64,000 bases of DNA from Cypionkella sp. (GTDB lineage: Bacteria > Pseudomonadota > Alphaproteobacteria > Rhodobacterales > Rhodobacteraceae). The stretch covers positions 62,001 through 126,000 of the forward strand of contig NZ_JAUSBA010000026.1 in assembly GCF_030652235.1 (NCBI RefSeq). Reading direction: 5' to 3'. A program made the translations under genes and the position numbers. Positions 51,803 through 58,989 of the stretch are shown one piece after another (within the stretch, counting starts at the first letter, position 1; each line of letters opens with the position of its first letter). Under the pieces are notes generated by a model that saw only the letters and a list, made by a program, of their open reading frames with translations, did not search any database and had not been told where the DNA came from.

Positions 51803-51859
51803 CGCCAAGCTGGGGGTTTCACCCCCCGGACCCCGTGGGATATTGAGCCAATGTGAAAG
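51803..51859 (+). repeat. Dispersed GC-rich intergenic repeat, copy 2
   Basis: AAGCTGGGGGTTTCACCCCC, then GGACCCCGTGGGATA and TTGAGCCAATGTGAAAG, match copy 1 at 43103-43159. Together with the inverted copy at 51920 it forms a long inverted repeat around about 60 bases of single-copy DNA. The gap between gbpR and gntK holds nothing else recognisable. Confidence 0.8.
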
Positions 51860-51919
51860 CGTTAAAAAAGGGGAGGGGAGTGAGCAGCGCTTCCAACTGC
51901 CACCAAACCCATAAATTTG

Positions 51920-51970
51920 CTTTCACATTGGCTTAAATATCCTCGGGGTCTGGGGGCGAGCCCCCAGCGG
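51920..51970 (-). repeat. Dispersed GC-rich intergenic repeat, copy 3 (inverted, reaching into gntK)
   Basis: Read on the minus strand it is CGCTGGGGGCTCGCCCCC, then AGACCCCGAGGATATTTAAG and CCAATGTGAAAG, the same element as copies 1 and 2. Its first part lies inside the gluconokinase gene and encodes that protein's last ~12 residues and stop. Confidence 0.8.
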
Positions 51971-52457
51971 CCAGCCCCAATCTGCGCAGCTTGGTGGCTA
52001 TCTCCGCCACCACTGCCACCAGCGGCTGATCAATATCGACCACCACCGCCCGCTCATCCTGTGCGGGCACTTCCAAAGTGGAAAACTGGCTGTCGAGCAA
52101 GGCAGGCGGCATAAAATGCCCGGTTCGCGCCCGTATCCGGGCCTCAATCAGCGCCCGCGACCCCGACAAATGCACAAACACCACCCCGCCGCCCGCCTCG
52201 GCGTCAATCAACTCCCGATACGACCGCTTCAAAGCCGAGCAACCGATAATCCCCGGCGCGCGCAAAGCCTGCCCCACCAGCGCCAGCCAAGGCCAGCGGT
52301 CCGCATCCGTCAAAGCCTCGCCCCGGCTCATCTTGGCGATATTCTCTGCCGGATGCAGATCATCGCCATCGCGGTAGGGCAGGGCCAGTGCCTCCCCCAA
52401 CACCACTCCGACCGAGGATTTCCCGCAGCCCGCCACCCCCATCAACACGATCTTCAT
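51933..52457 (-). CDS. gntK: Gluconokinase GntK
   Basis: ATP-dependent D-gluconate 6-kinase of 174 residues. Walker A is MGVAGCGKSSVG at the start, followed by YRDGDDLHPAENIAKMSRGE and IIGCSALKRSYRELID; FVHLSGSRALIEARIRARTG and HFMPPALLDSQFSTLE complete the family pattern. The C-terminal AAGGSPPDPEDI is encoded by a dispersed repeat and is not conserved enzyme sequence. It is just downstream of the broken gluconate 5-dehydrogenase-like gene, so the two once formed a (keto)gluconate unit. Confidence 0.93.
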   Translation of the reverse strand: MKIVLMGVAGCGKSSVGVVLGEALALPYRDGDDLHPAENIAKMSRGEALTDADRWPWLALVGQALRAPGIIGCSALKRSYRELIDAEAGGGVVFVHLSGSRALIEARIRARTGHFMPPALLDSQFSTLEVPAQDERAVVVDIDQPLVAVVAEIATKLRRLGLAAGGSPPDPEDI

Positions 52458-52474
52458 TAGCCCTCACCCCCGCC

Positions 52475-53091
52475 TCACAAACTGGCGGTAATCCCGCCAT
52501 CGGCATACAAACACTGCCCATTCACAAAACTCGACGCAGCCGATGCCAGAAATACGCAAGCCCCGACCAGTTCCTCGACCCGCCCCCAACGCCCCGCAGG
52601 CGTACGCTTTTCCAGCCATTCGCTGAAAGCTGGGGTCCGCGACCAAAGCTGCGTTCAATGGTGTGTCAAAATACCCCGGCGCAATCGCATTGCACTGCAA
52701 CCCATACCGCGCCCAATCGGTGGCCATCCCTTTGGTCAGATTGCCCACTGCGCCCTTGATGGCAGTATAGGGCGCAATCCCTGGACGCGCCAAAGCCGTC
52801 TGCACCGAGGCGATGTTGATGATCTTGCCAGCGCCGCGCTTGATCATATGCCGCGCGACAGCTTGGCCCACATTGAAAACCGATGCGATGTTGGTCCGCA
52901 ACACGCGCTGAAACGCTTCTTCGGGAAATTCCTCAAGCGGCCCGCGGTGCTGCATGCCTGCATTGTTCACCAGAATGTCAATCACCCCGACCTCGGCCTC
53001 AAAGCTATCGACCGCTGCTTGCGCCGCCTTATAATCTGTCACATCAAACGCCAACCAACCGTCCTTGTCACTTGCGCCACCCATCCCGCGC
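52475..53091 (-). pseudogene. Broken SDR gene, gluconate 5-dehydrogenase (IdnO/Gno)-like
   Basis: Short-chain dehydrogenase remnant. The middle is intact: LAFDVTD, VIDILVNNAGMQHRGPLEEF, IINIASVQTALARPGIAPYT with the catalytic YxxxK next (YTAIKGAV), and [18 protein letters not shown]. Two lesions are visible. The N-terminal Rossmann segment with TGxxxGIG is missing, replaced by unrelated sequence beyond ~53091. Near 52640 one extra T in the TTTC run shifts the frame; in the restored frame the end reads [20 protein letters not shown] through [11 protein letters not shown] to TGA at 52475. As it stands it cannot make a working enzyme. Confidence 0.85.
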
Positions 53092-53111
53092 GGGTCTGTT
53101 GCAAAAGAGCC
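53092..53111 (+). mobile_element. Possible IS6-family terminal repeat scar
   Basis: GGGTCTGTTGCAAAAGAGCC lies exactly where homology of the broken dehydrogenase gene ends. Its first 14 bases match 12 of 14 with the IS26 end GGCACTGTTGCAAA, recalled from memory. No transposase follows, so this would be a solo end left by an IS-mediated rearrangement. A chance match is possible. Confidence 0.4.
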
Positions 53112-53127
53112 GTGCGGGGTGGCAAAG

Positions 53128-54120
53128 CTAGAACTGAAGCGCGCGCAGAGTTTCCGCTTCGGTGCCATAGCGGCGGATATAGGCTTCGGTCAGGCCGAGG
53201 CATTCGGTCGAAGCGCAGCTGTCGCGGTGCGGGCATTGATAGAACCTGTTGCGGTCGAATTCGGCCCAGAACGCAGGGTCGATCACCAGCGTGGGCTGAG
53301 CGTTGACCAGCGCCCCGCGCAGATCGCCCATTAGGCATTCAGGTACATTCTTGACCTCGACCAGTCTGCCTGCGGCACGGGCAGCCAGAATGGCGGCGCG
53401 CAATGGTGGCAAGAGGTCGGCATGGCGCACGATCAGCGATTTGTGATCATCTTCGGCCATCGGAAAGTAGTTCCAGAACTCGTGCTGCACCACTTTGTGC
53501 ATCGTCGCCAAGGCTGCCACAATGCCGGACAGAAAGGTGTAGGATTGCGCGGTGACGACGGTGTTGGTGATAATCCTAAGATCGGCGGGATGCGCCTCGA
53601 TCAAGGCGATGCCCTGCATCATCCGCGCCCAAGATCCCGGCACCCGTGTGATCTGATCGTGGGTGGCGGCATCCTGACCCGCTACTGAGATGAAGAACTC
53701 ATCAACCCCGGCGTCAATCAGCGACTCTAGATAGGGCGCGCGGTTCAGGTGCATGCCGTGGGTCTGAATACGCACATGGGCAAAACCTGCGGCGCGGGCG
53801 CGCCGCGCAAGTTCGGGCAGATCCCGACGTAGGGTGATTTCGGATCCGGTCAGCACCAGCCCCTGCCACGGCGCTGTCGCTGCCTGCTCTGCCAGAACGC
53901 GATCAAAGCTCTCGGCATCGGTTGGCGCAAGCCGATCCATGGTGCCTTCAATCATGCAGTGCGTGCAGCGCAGATTGCAGCGAAACTCCATCGTTAGCGA
54001 AACGTAGGTATCGTGGTCGCGCAGGCTGAAGCGTTTCTGGCTGTTTGGGCCGTCGGCGGGTGATGTGGTGCCAACGCGGTAAGCGTGGTTGCCAAGGATT
54101 TCAGGCGCATGCGGGTTCAT
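53128..54120 (-). CDS. Radical SAM protein with additional C-terminal cysteines
   Basis: Radical S-adenosylmethionine enzyme of 330 residues. The cluster motif is CNLRCTHC (C48, C52, C55), followed by GLVLTGSEITLRRDLPELAR with a GGE-like position reading GSE, and FISVAGQDAATHDQITRVPG. The C-terminus has four further cysteines (about C262, C296, C302, C307) in NVPECLMGD and FYQCPHRDSCASTECLGL, enough for a Twitch/SPASM-like auxiliary cluster. Such enzymes often modify peptides or proteins. It is the last gene of a leftward group, 171 bases after the gene at 54292. Substrate is unknown; no short precursor peptide was seen nearby. Confidence 0.85.
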   Translation of the reverse strand: MNPHAPEILGNHAYRVGTTSPADGPNSQKRFSLRDHDTYVSLTMEFRCNLRCTHCMIEGTMDRLAPTDAESFDRVLAEQAATAPWQGLVLTGSEITLRRDLPELARRARAAGFAHVRIQTHGMHLNRAPYLESLIDAGVDEFFISVAGQDAATHDQITRVPGSWARMMQGIALIEAHPADLRIITNTVVTAQSYTFLSGIVAALATMHKVVQHEFWNYFPMAEDDHKSLIVRHADLLPPLRAAILAARAAGRLVEVKNVPECLMGDLRGALVNAQPTLVIDPAFWAEFDRNRFYQCPHRDSCASTECLGLTEAYIRRYGTEAETLRALQF

Positions 54121-54291
54121 GGTTTGGTCGCGTGCATAGTGAATCTTTCAGCAGGGGCTACGAAACGCGGCGGTGCGGTGTTCTGCCGCGTACCATGGGC
54201 AATCATCCCAAAAGTCTATTGGTTTTTGCGAGCCTGAGCCAGAGTTTTAGCAGCAACACCCCGAATATAAGCCGATTGCATCCAGCGCGTT

Positions 54292-55164
54292 CTACAACAA
54301 TCCATAAAGCCCTGCCTTTGCGGGTAATGCGTCACCGCCGGATGATACAGTATAGTCAATACCAACATCGAACAGATGATGCGCCAGATTGGCGTCTTGG
54401 TCTGCAAGGAATCCTATAATTTCGGGCGGAAATGCGAATTTTGCGCAAAGATCACGCACAGCCTGAATCTTAATCCGGGAAAAATAAACGCAATCGCTGG
54501 TGCGCTTCTGGGCAAAGACAAAAATTTCTTCCTGCCATGCGCCTGCGCAAAGTTCGGGAGGCAGCTTTTTGATCTGCGATGTGCGGGCACTGGCGGCCAT
54601 GGCGCTGGTGATCTCTGCGCGATCGGGGTGCGATTCATAGAAGCGATAGATGTTTTTCAGGGTCAGGCTGACGCCATCCCACGCGTGACACAGGCCGGCC
54701 GAAGTGGTGCCGCCAAATCCGTCTGTGTACAGGTCTATGGTGGTCATGTGCGTTCGTGCCTCCAGCAGCCCGGAATCCTCGGCGTTGAATTCGATCGAGC
54801 ACATGAAGAACGGAATGCCATCATCGATGGTGAAGGAGGGTGCAAACAGGTCTGGGAATGCGTTTAGGAACGAGCTGATTTTTGTCCTTCGTTCGGCGCG
54901 GTCATAGTCGTAGAAGTAAAGCTCTAGTCCAAGGCGGCCATCGGCGGATTTAAGACCCCAGACCGTGTTGAACCTGCCCCAGAACGCGCGGATCCGCAGC
55001 ACAACCGCCAGCAGCGCAGAACCGTTGGGCATCAATGTCAGTGCATGAAACAGGATTGCCGATTGTCGCAGGGCACCGGGCGCGGGCTGAAGTGGCGGAT
55101 CATAGGGCCATTGGCAGAAATCACGCGCAGGATCGCTGGGGCGGGACTGGATTGCGTCAGGCAT
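54292..55164 (-). CDS. Unrecognised cytoplasmic protein, linked to radical SAM enzyme
   Basis: About 290 residues, no signal peptide or membrane segment, and no family I recognise. Visible blocks include GLELYFYDYDRAERRTKISS, IDLYTDGFGGTTSAGLCHAW and IYRFYESHPDRAEITSAM. Aromatic residues are frequent in predicted strands. ATG at 55164 overlaps the upstream gene's stop by eight bases; ATGs at 55176 and 55203 are also in frame and no start has a good ribosome site. Tight coupling with the 256-residue gene suggests the two proteins act together. Coding is credible from length, codon use and arrangement. Confidence 0.6.
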   Translation of the reverse strand: MPDAIQSRPSDPARDFCQWPYDPPLQPAPGALRQSAILFHALTLMPNGSALLAVVLRIRAFWGRFNTVWGLKSADGRLGLELYFYDYDRAERRTKISSFLNAFPDLFAPSFTIDDGIPFFMCSIEFNAEDSGLLEARTHMTTIDLYTDGFGGTTSAGLCHAWDGVSLTLKNIYRFYESHPDRAEITSAMAASARTSQIKKLPPELCAGAWQEEIFVFAQKRTSDCVYFSRIKIQAVRDLCAKFAFPPEIIGFLADQDANLAHHLFDVGIDYTVSSGGDALPAKAGLYGLL

Positions 55165-55927
55165 GGACGTGCCCATGATCGGCAGGTGGGTGCGGAAATC
55201 CATATAGTGTGACAAACGCCTGACCCGCGGCCGAGGTGCCGATCGCCACATGGCTGACAGCCGGGCGCAGCAGATCCGCAAGCCCGGTATCTGAGGGGCG
55301 CAAGGCGGTCAACAAATCAAGCAGCAGCTCCAGACCCCGCGCGGTCAGCGGCCAATCCGAGAAATTGATGTCGATAGAGCGGCGGGTTGATCCCTGTTCC
55401 ACCACGTCAAGCACATCTGGCGCCGGGGGGTGATCCACCAGATAGAGCAAGAACGCAGCGGCAGCAGGGCGCAGGGAATGCGGCAGGCTGAGTGTGGCCA
55501 ACAGTGCAAGGGCGGCGGCGTGGTCTGGCACCAAATGGTTCAGGTAGCGGGTCTGCAAATGCCGCCCACCTATTACCTTCAGCGCAAAATAGTTCAGGGC
55601 GGGATCGGCGGCAAAAGTCTGCGTCAATTCGGCATAGACCTTGCGCACCGGTGCGGGCTGGCCGCCGCCATCCTGCGGATCAATGCCAAAATGAAACAGA
55701 TCGCACTGCGGCAGAAAAGGCAGAAAAGCGGCACAGGATACCCCGGTAAACGCCTCGGATATTTGCATAAAGTGGCGGGATGATTGCGGCGCGAAGGCAG
55801 CGCGGGGCAGGGTGCACAGCACGCGGCCGCCCGAGATACTGTCGGCCGTCAGCTTGACCGATCTGGCGCACAGCGGCGGGGTCGGCAGCAAGCCCAGCAG
55901 ATGGGTCAGGGCCGGGCTGTCTGTCAT
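55157..55927 (-). CDS. Unrecognised cytoplasmic protein, linked to HlyD-type adaptor
   Basis: 256 residues, proline- and leucine-rich, no signal peptide. Recognisable stretches are PQCDLFHFGIDPQDGGGQ, VRKVYAELTQTF and YFALKVIGGRHLQTRYLNHL. STRRSIDINFSDWPLTARGL and VAIGTSAAGQAFVTLYGFPH recall the strand-helix alternation of the neighbouring 290-residue protein, so a distant structural relation is possible. Its start overlaps the adaptor gene's stop (ATGA), and its end overlaps the next gene. No function can be assigned. Confidence 0.6.
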   Translation of the reverse strand: MTDSPALTHLLGLLPTPPLCARSVKLTADSISGGRVLCTLPRAAFAPQSSRHFMQISEAFTGVSCAAFLPFLPQCDLFHFGIDPQDGGGQPAPVRKVYAELTQTFAADPALNYFALKVIGGRHLQTRYLNHLVPDHAAALALLATLSLPHSLRPAAAAFLLYLVDHPPAPDVLDVVEQGSTRRSIDINFSDWPLTARGLELLLDLLTALRPSDTGLADLLRPAVSHVAIGTSAAGQAFVTLYGFPHPPADHGHVHA

Positions 55928-56802
55928 GGCGACGGGGCCAGCGCTGCGGCCTCGGGTGCGATGAATTCCAACAGGCAGCGGTGCCCGGCGGGCAGCACGC
56001 CATCGGGGTTTGACAATTCTGCCTGCACGCCAAAGGTACGCGATGCGGTGTCGAACACGCGGTCAACCACGGTGATCGTGGTGGTGTAGCGACCCGAGAC
56101 CGGGGCATCCGGCAGCACGGCCACGGCTTGGCCGACCGAAGTCGCAGCGTATAGCTCAACCGGTAGGAACGCCTCGACCAGCAGCGGATCAAGCTGGACA
56201 ATCTGCATCACATGCCGCTCGCCCGTGGCATATTCGCCCGGCTTCAGCGTGGTTTCCAAAACATAGCCGTCCACTGGCGCGCGGATGATCGTTTGCTCTA
56301 GCGCCGTGCGGGCACGGGCAAGTTCTGCGCGGGCGGTTTCCTGATCCAGAAGCGCCTGTTGCAGCAACGCTTGCGCGGTGTTGTAATCGTATTCGAATTC
56401 TTCCAGTTGGCTGACGCTTTGCGCCTTTTCCTTGACCAATCGGCGGGCGCGATCAACCCTGCCCTTGCTGTACAGAACGCGGGCTTGTTGGGCGTCGATG
56501 GCTGCCGCCGAGTCTGCCCGGGTTTCCAGGATCTTGATCGACGCCTCTTCGACCACCGCGCGGATCCGGGCGACGATCTGGCCTTTTGTCACCGGGTCGC
56601 CGCGCCGCACCAGAACCGCGTCAATCACACCCGGCGCGCTGGCGCTGACATGGATCAAGGCTGCGGGGTCCATGACGCAATCGTATTGCGTGCCGGGTAG
56701 GGCCGGGGTCTGGGCCGCAACTGGGGCCGCAAACGTCAGAAGCGCCACCGCTAAAACCACGGCGGTTCGGCAGGGCTGGCGGCAGAGCGGCGCAGACGGC
56801 AT
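55924..56802 (-). CDS. HlyD/RND-type periplasmic adaptor (membrane fusion protein)
   Basis: Periplasmic adaptor of about 292 residues. A signal peptide (TAVVLAVALLTFAAPVAAQT) leads to a biotinyl/lipoyl-like half with SASAPGVIDAVLVRRGDPVT. A helical hairpin follows at roughly 75-165 (ETRADSAAAIDAQQARVLYS onward, ending DQETARAELARARTALEQTI). Then come the second lipoyl half IIRAPVDGYVLETTLKPGEY and a beta-barrel domain. Such adaptors bridge an inner-membrane pump and an outer-membrane channel; neither partner is encoded in the window. It is the first gene of the leftward group ending with the radical SAM gene. ATG at 56802 gives the best signal peptide. Confidence 0.82.
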   Translation of the reverse strand: MPSAPLCRQPCRTAVVLAVALLTFAAPVAAQTPALPGTQYDCVMDPAALIHVSASAPGVIDAVLVRRGDPVTKGQIVARIRAVVEEASIKILETRADSAAAIDAQQARVLYSKGRVDRARRLVKEKAQSVSQLEEFEYDYNTAQALLQQALLDQETARAELARARTALEQTIIRAPVDGYVLETTLKPGEYATGERHVMQIVQLDPLLVEAFLPVELYAATSVGQAVAVLPDAPVSGRYTTTITVVDRVFDTASRTFGVQAELSNPDGVLPAGHRCLLEFIAPEAAALAPSP

Positions 56803-57181
56803 GAGGATTGTTCCTTTGACCCTTGACTTGGCACCCAAGACGGCTTGCCGAACTGGCGTGCTGCCCGGCGGCCAATGGGGACTTGCCATCTGTTGAATTT
56901 AGGGGTGTTGGCCAGAATATGCCATCTTGAAATGCAGGAACAAAAAACTTTGAAAAGCCAAATATACTAAAGATATTTGTTATTATACTTTCGATTATTT
57001 AAATATATTAAGATTGACGCAACGGAAGTCCAATATGTTGATGGGGTTTGATTTTTGTAATACACGACCCGTGGTAGCTCTTGCTCCATATCTACTACTA
57101 CTTGTTGGCTTTTGCTCGATGCGATTGCGTTGGGCGATATTTTAAAATGCCCAATAGGGCGGAAACTCCACGAGGGAAACG
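56803..57181. promoter_or_regulatory. AT-rich divergent intergenic region with large palindrome
   Basis: No credible gene lies in this 379-base gap. Bases about 56930-57060 are far richer in A and T than the rest of the window, including ATATATTAAGATTGACGC. At 57130-57154 TTGGGC and GCCCAA flank ATTTTAAAAT, forming a 25-base near-perfect palindrome 28 bases before the secreted-protein start. It is either an operator or a 5' leader hairpin. The region must contain promoters in both directions. Confidence 0.5.
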
Positions 57182-58069
57182 ATGACATATACGAATTTGT
57201 TGGCAACGACCGCTATGGCTGTTGTGCTTGCTGCTGGCGCTGCTGCTGCGCAGGATCTGGGCTCGAACAGCTTTGCAGGCGGCGTTTCGCTGCTGTCGCC
57301 AGACCAAACCGGCTTCCTTTACGCTGGCACGGCAGAAGTGACCGGCCTTGGTTCGGCTGCTGTTGTAATTTCGGCTGAAGCTGCTCAGTTCAACATGACC
57401 GGTTTTTCGAATTCCGGGACTACACTGGGCTCCGAGGCTTCGGAAGCTGTTGCAAATTCGGGCGTGCTGACCACGTTCGACTTTGACCGTACGGTTACTG
57501 CAAGTGCATCGGGCATTGGCGCTGGTCGCGTTGTGGCGCAGGGCGATGCGAACGCTGCTGTTGGCGCTGTTGGCTCGGCATTCGGTGATACCGTCGCTAA
57601 CGAAATCACTACTGACGAGTTTGGAACGCTGTCGAGCGCTTCGAATGCGACATCCGAGTCCGCAGCTTCGCTGGTTGGTGAAGGTTCGACTTCGGTTCTT
57701 GCTGGCCTGATCGGCACGGGCACGGGCTTCGTTGGCTCGACCGGCACGACGGTCAGCTCTGAGCAGAGCGGCGTTGCCTATTCGGCATTGAACGCTTTGG
57801 GTGATAAGGACGGTTCGGGCATCAATATCGCACCGGGCACCGGAACCACCTTTGCTGCGCTGTCGACCGAAATCTCTACCTTGGCAGATGGCGAAGGCGC
57901 AGTCGGCTTCTCCAACGGCTTCGTCCTGGGCAGCACGATCGATCTGGCGGTTGCCAACGTTGGCGGCGGCACGATCTCGCTGGGTGCTTCGACCGGTGGC
58001 TTCTTCGGCGGCGGCGCTGCGACCAGCGGCCTGTCCGGCTATGGCTCTGTGTTCGCGGCCGCTCCGTAA
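57182..58069 (+). CDS. Secreted Gly/Ser/Ala/Thr-rich protein of unknown function
   Basis: 295 residues starting with a signal peptide (TNLLATTAMAVVLAAGAAAA, cleavage near AQD). The mature chain has no cysteine, very few lysines or arginines and abundant G, S, A and T, with blocks like GTAEVTGLGSAAVVISAEAA, GFVGSTGTTVSSEQSGVAYS and the C-terminal GGFFGGGAATSGLSGYGSVF. This composition suits an extracellular, beta-rich matrix or fibre subunit; it does not match curlin or RTX repeats that I know. GAGGGAA lies six bases before ATG 57182. First gene of the rightward group. Confidence 0.65.
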   Translation: MTYTNLLATTAMAVVLAAGAAAAQDLGSNSFAGGVSLLSPDQTGFLYAGTAEVTGLGSAAVVISAEAAQFNMTGFSNSGTTLGSEASEAVANSGVLTTFDFDRTVTASASGIGAGRVVAQGDANAAVGAVGSAFGDTVANEITTDEFGTLSSASNATSESAASLVGEGSTSVLAGLIGTGTGFVGSTGTTVSSEQSGVAYSALNALGDKDGSGINIAPGTGTTFAALSTEISTLADGEGAVGFSNGFVLGSTIDLAVANVGGGTISLGASTGGFFGGGAATSGLSGYGSVFAAAP

Positions 58070-58126
58070 TCCAGCAAATTTCCTGCCGCCCCGTTCTGCG
58101 GGGCGCGCGGGGTTGCTTGAACAAAA

Positions 58127-58152
58127 GCTGCCAGCCCCCACGGGCTGGCAGC
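58127..58152. terminator. Strong hairpin after the secreted-protein gene
   Basis: GCTGCCAGCCC (58127-58137) and GGGCTGGCAGC (58142-58152) pair perfectly over a four-base loop. No U-tract follows on the plus strand, so it probably attenuates rather than fully stops transcription. That would give much more message for the gene at 57182 than for those downstream. Confidence 0.65.
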
Positions 58153-58233
58153 CACTGCGTGCGAAAGATCAAGGATCACGCCGCTGCCTGTGTTTCAGAT
58201 CTAAATGATCTTATTAATCCTGAGGAAGAGTTG

Positions 58234-58965
58234 ATGTTGAGCCATACCAACAAGGTTATGCTGCGCCGCAGTTTGGTGCCGTGCTTTGCGATGATGCTCG
58301 GGTTCATCGCCACGCCTGGCTTTGCGCAGTCGACCCCATCCGATCTGTCAACCAATGACCAAACCGTTTCGGGCGAACAGAACGCCAATCTGACCAGCAG
58401 CCCGACGGCGAATGTGACCGTGCAATCCATCACCGGCGGCGCTGCCAGCTATCGCATGACGCCGAACGCACCCGGCATGCCCAGCTTTGCGGGGGGGCCG
58501 TGCATCGGCGCCAGCATGGCGGCCTCTGGTGCCATACCGGGGGTGTCCTTTGGCGGCGGCGTGTCGAAGGAAGATGCCAGCTGCCAGCGCCGCAACTGGG
58601 TGCAAACCCTGATCGGCGCGTCGCAAAGCTTGTCGCCCGAAGATGCGTTGTTCATGAAACGGCTGGCCTTTGAGGTGATGCGCGATGATGAATACCTGTC
58701 GCCCGGCTTTGCCCGGCTGGGTGTCGCGCCGCCGACCAATACGGTGAAAAAGAATTTCTGGGGTAAGCCCATCGCAACGACCTCTGGTGTTTCGGTCGCC
58801 ACGTCAGGCACTGCTGAGACCGCCCCGCAAGTCGTTGCTGCTGTTGCTGCCCCCCGGCCTGTGGCGCGCGCTGCAAAAAGCTGTGTGGTTGTGGTTGCCG
58901 CCTCTGCCCCCGCACAGATGAAAGCACTGTTGGGCAGCAAAGGCTGCGCAGTTGTGGTGCGCTGA
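58234..58965 (+). CDS. Exported protein of unknown function with conserved-looking cysteine pairs
   Basis: 243 residues. The signal peptide spans RRSLVPCFAMMLGFIATPGF with cleavage near FAQ. The mature chain has NANLTSSPTANVTVQSITGG, a glycine-rich loop between two cysteines (GGPCIGASMAAS to DASCQRRNWVQTLIG), then a charged helical part and an Ala/Val-rich C-terminus with a second cysteine pair (KSCVVVVAAS and SKGCAVVVR). ATG at 58234 is chosen for the GAGGAAGAG just upstream and for the signal peptide. I do not recognise the family. It directly abuts the next exported protein gene. Confidence 0.6.
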   Translation: MLSHTNKVMLRRSLVPCFAMMLGFIATPGFAQSTPSDLSTNDQTVSGEQNANLTSSPTANVTVQSITGGAASYRMTPNAPGMPSFAGGPCIGASMAASGAIPGVSFGGGVSKEDASCQRRNWVQTLIGASQSLSPEDALFMKRLAFEVMRDDEYLSPGFARLGVAPPTNTVKKNFWGKPIATTSGVSVATSGTAETAPQVVAAVAAPRPVARAAKSCVVVVAASAPAQMKALLGSKGCAVVVR

Positions 58966-58989
58966 TTGTCGGATTCAGGGAAAAAGCCT

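Noticed and set aside
52457-53130. Reading the dehydrogenase remnant as an intact 234-residue SDR
   Set aside because: It lacks the TGxxxGIG cofactor motif, and its last ~35 residues are out of frame with a clear SDR C-terminus encoded in the next frame.
53112-57181. Search for a short RiPP precursor peptide near the radical SAM gene
   Set aside because: The gaps at 54121-54291 and 56803-57181 contain no small frame with a ribosome site and a plausible leader/core layout.
56967-57206. Small minus-strand frame in the AT-rich divergent gap
   Set aside because: No ribosome site, overlaps the start of the secreted-protein gene, and its composition reflects AT-rich promoter DNA.
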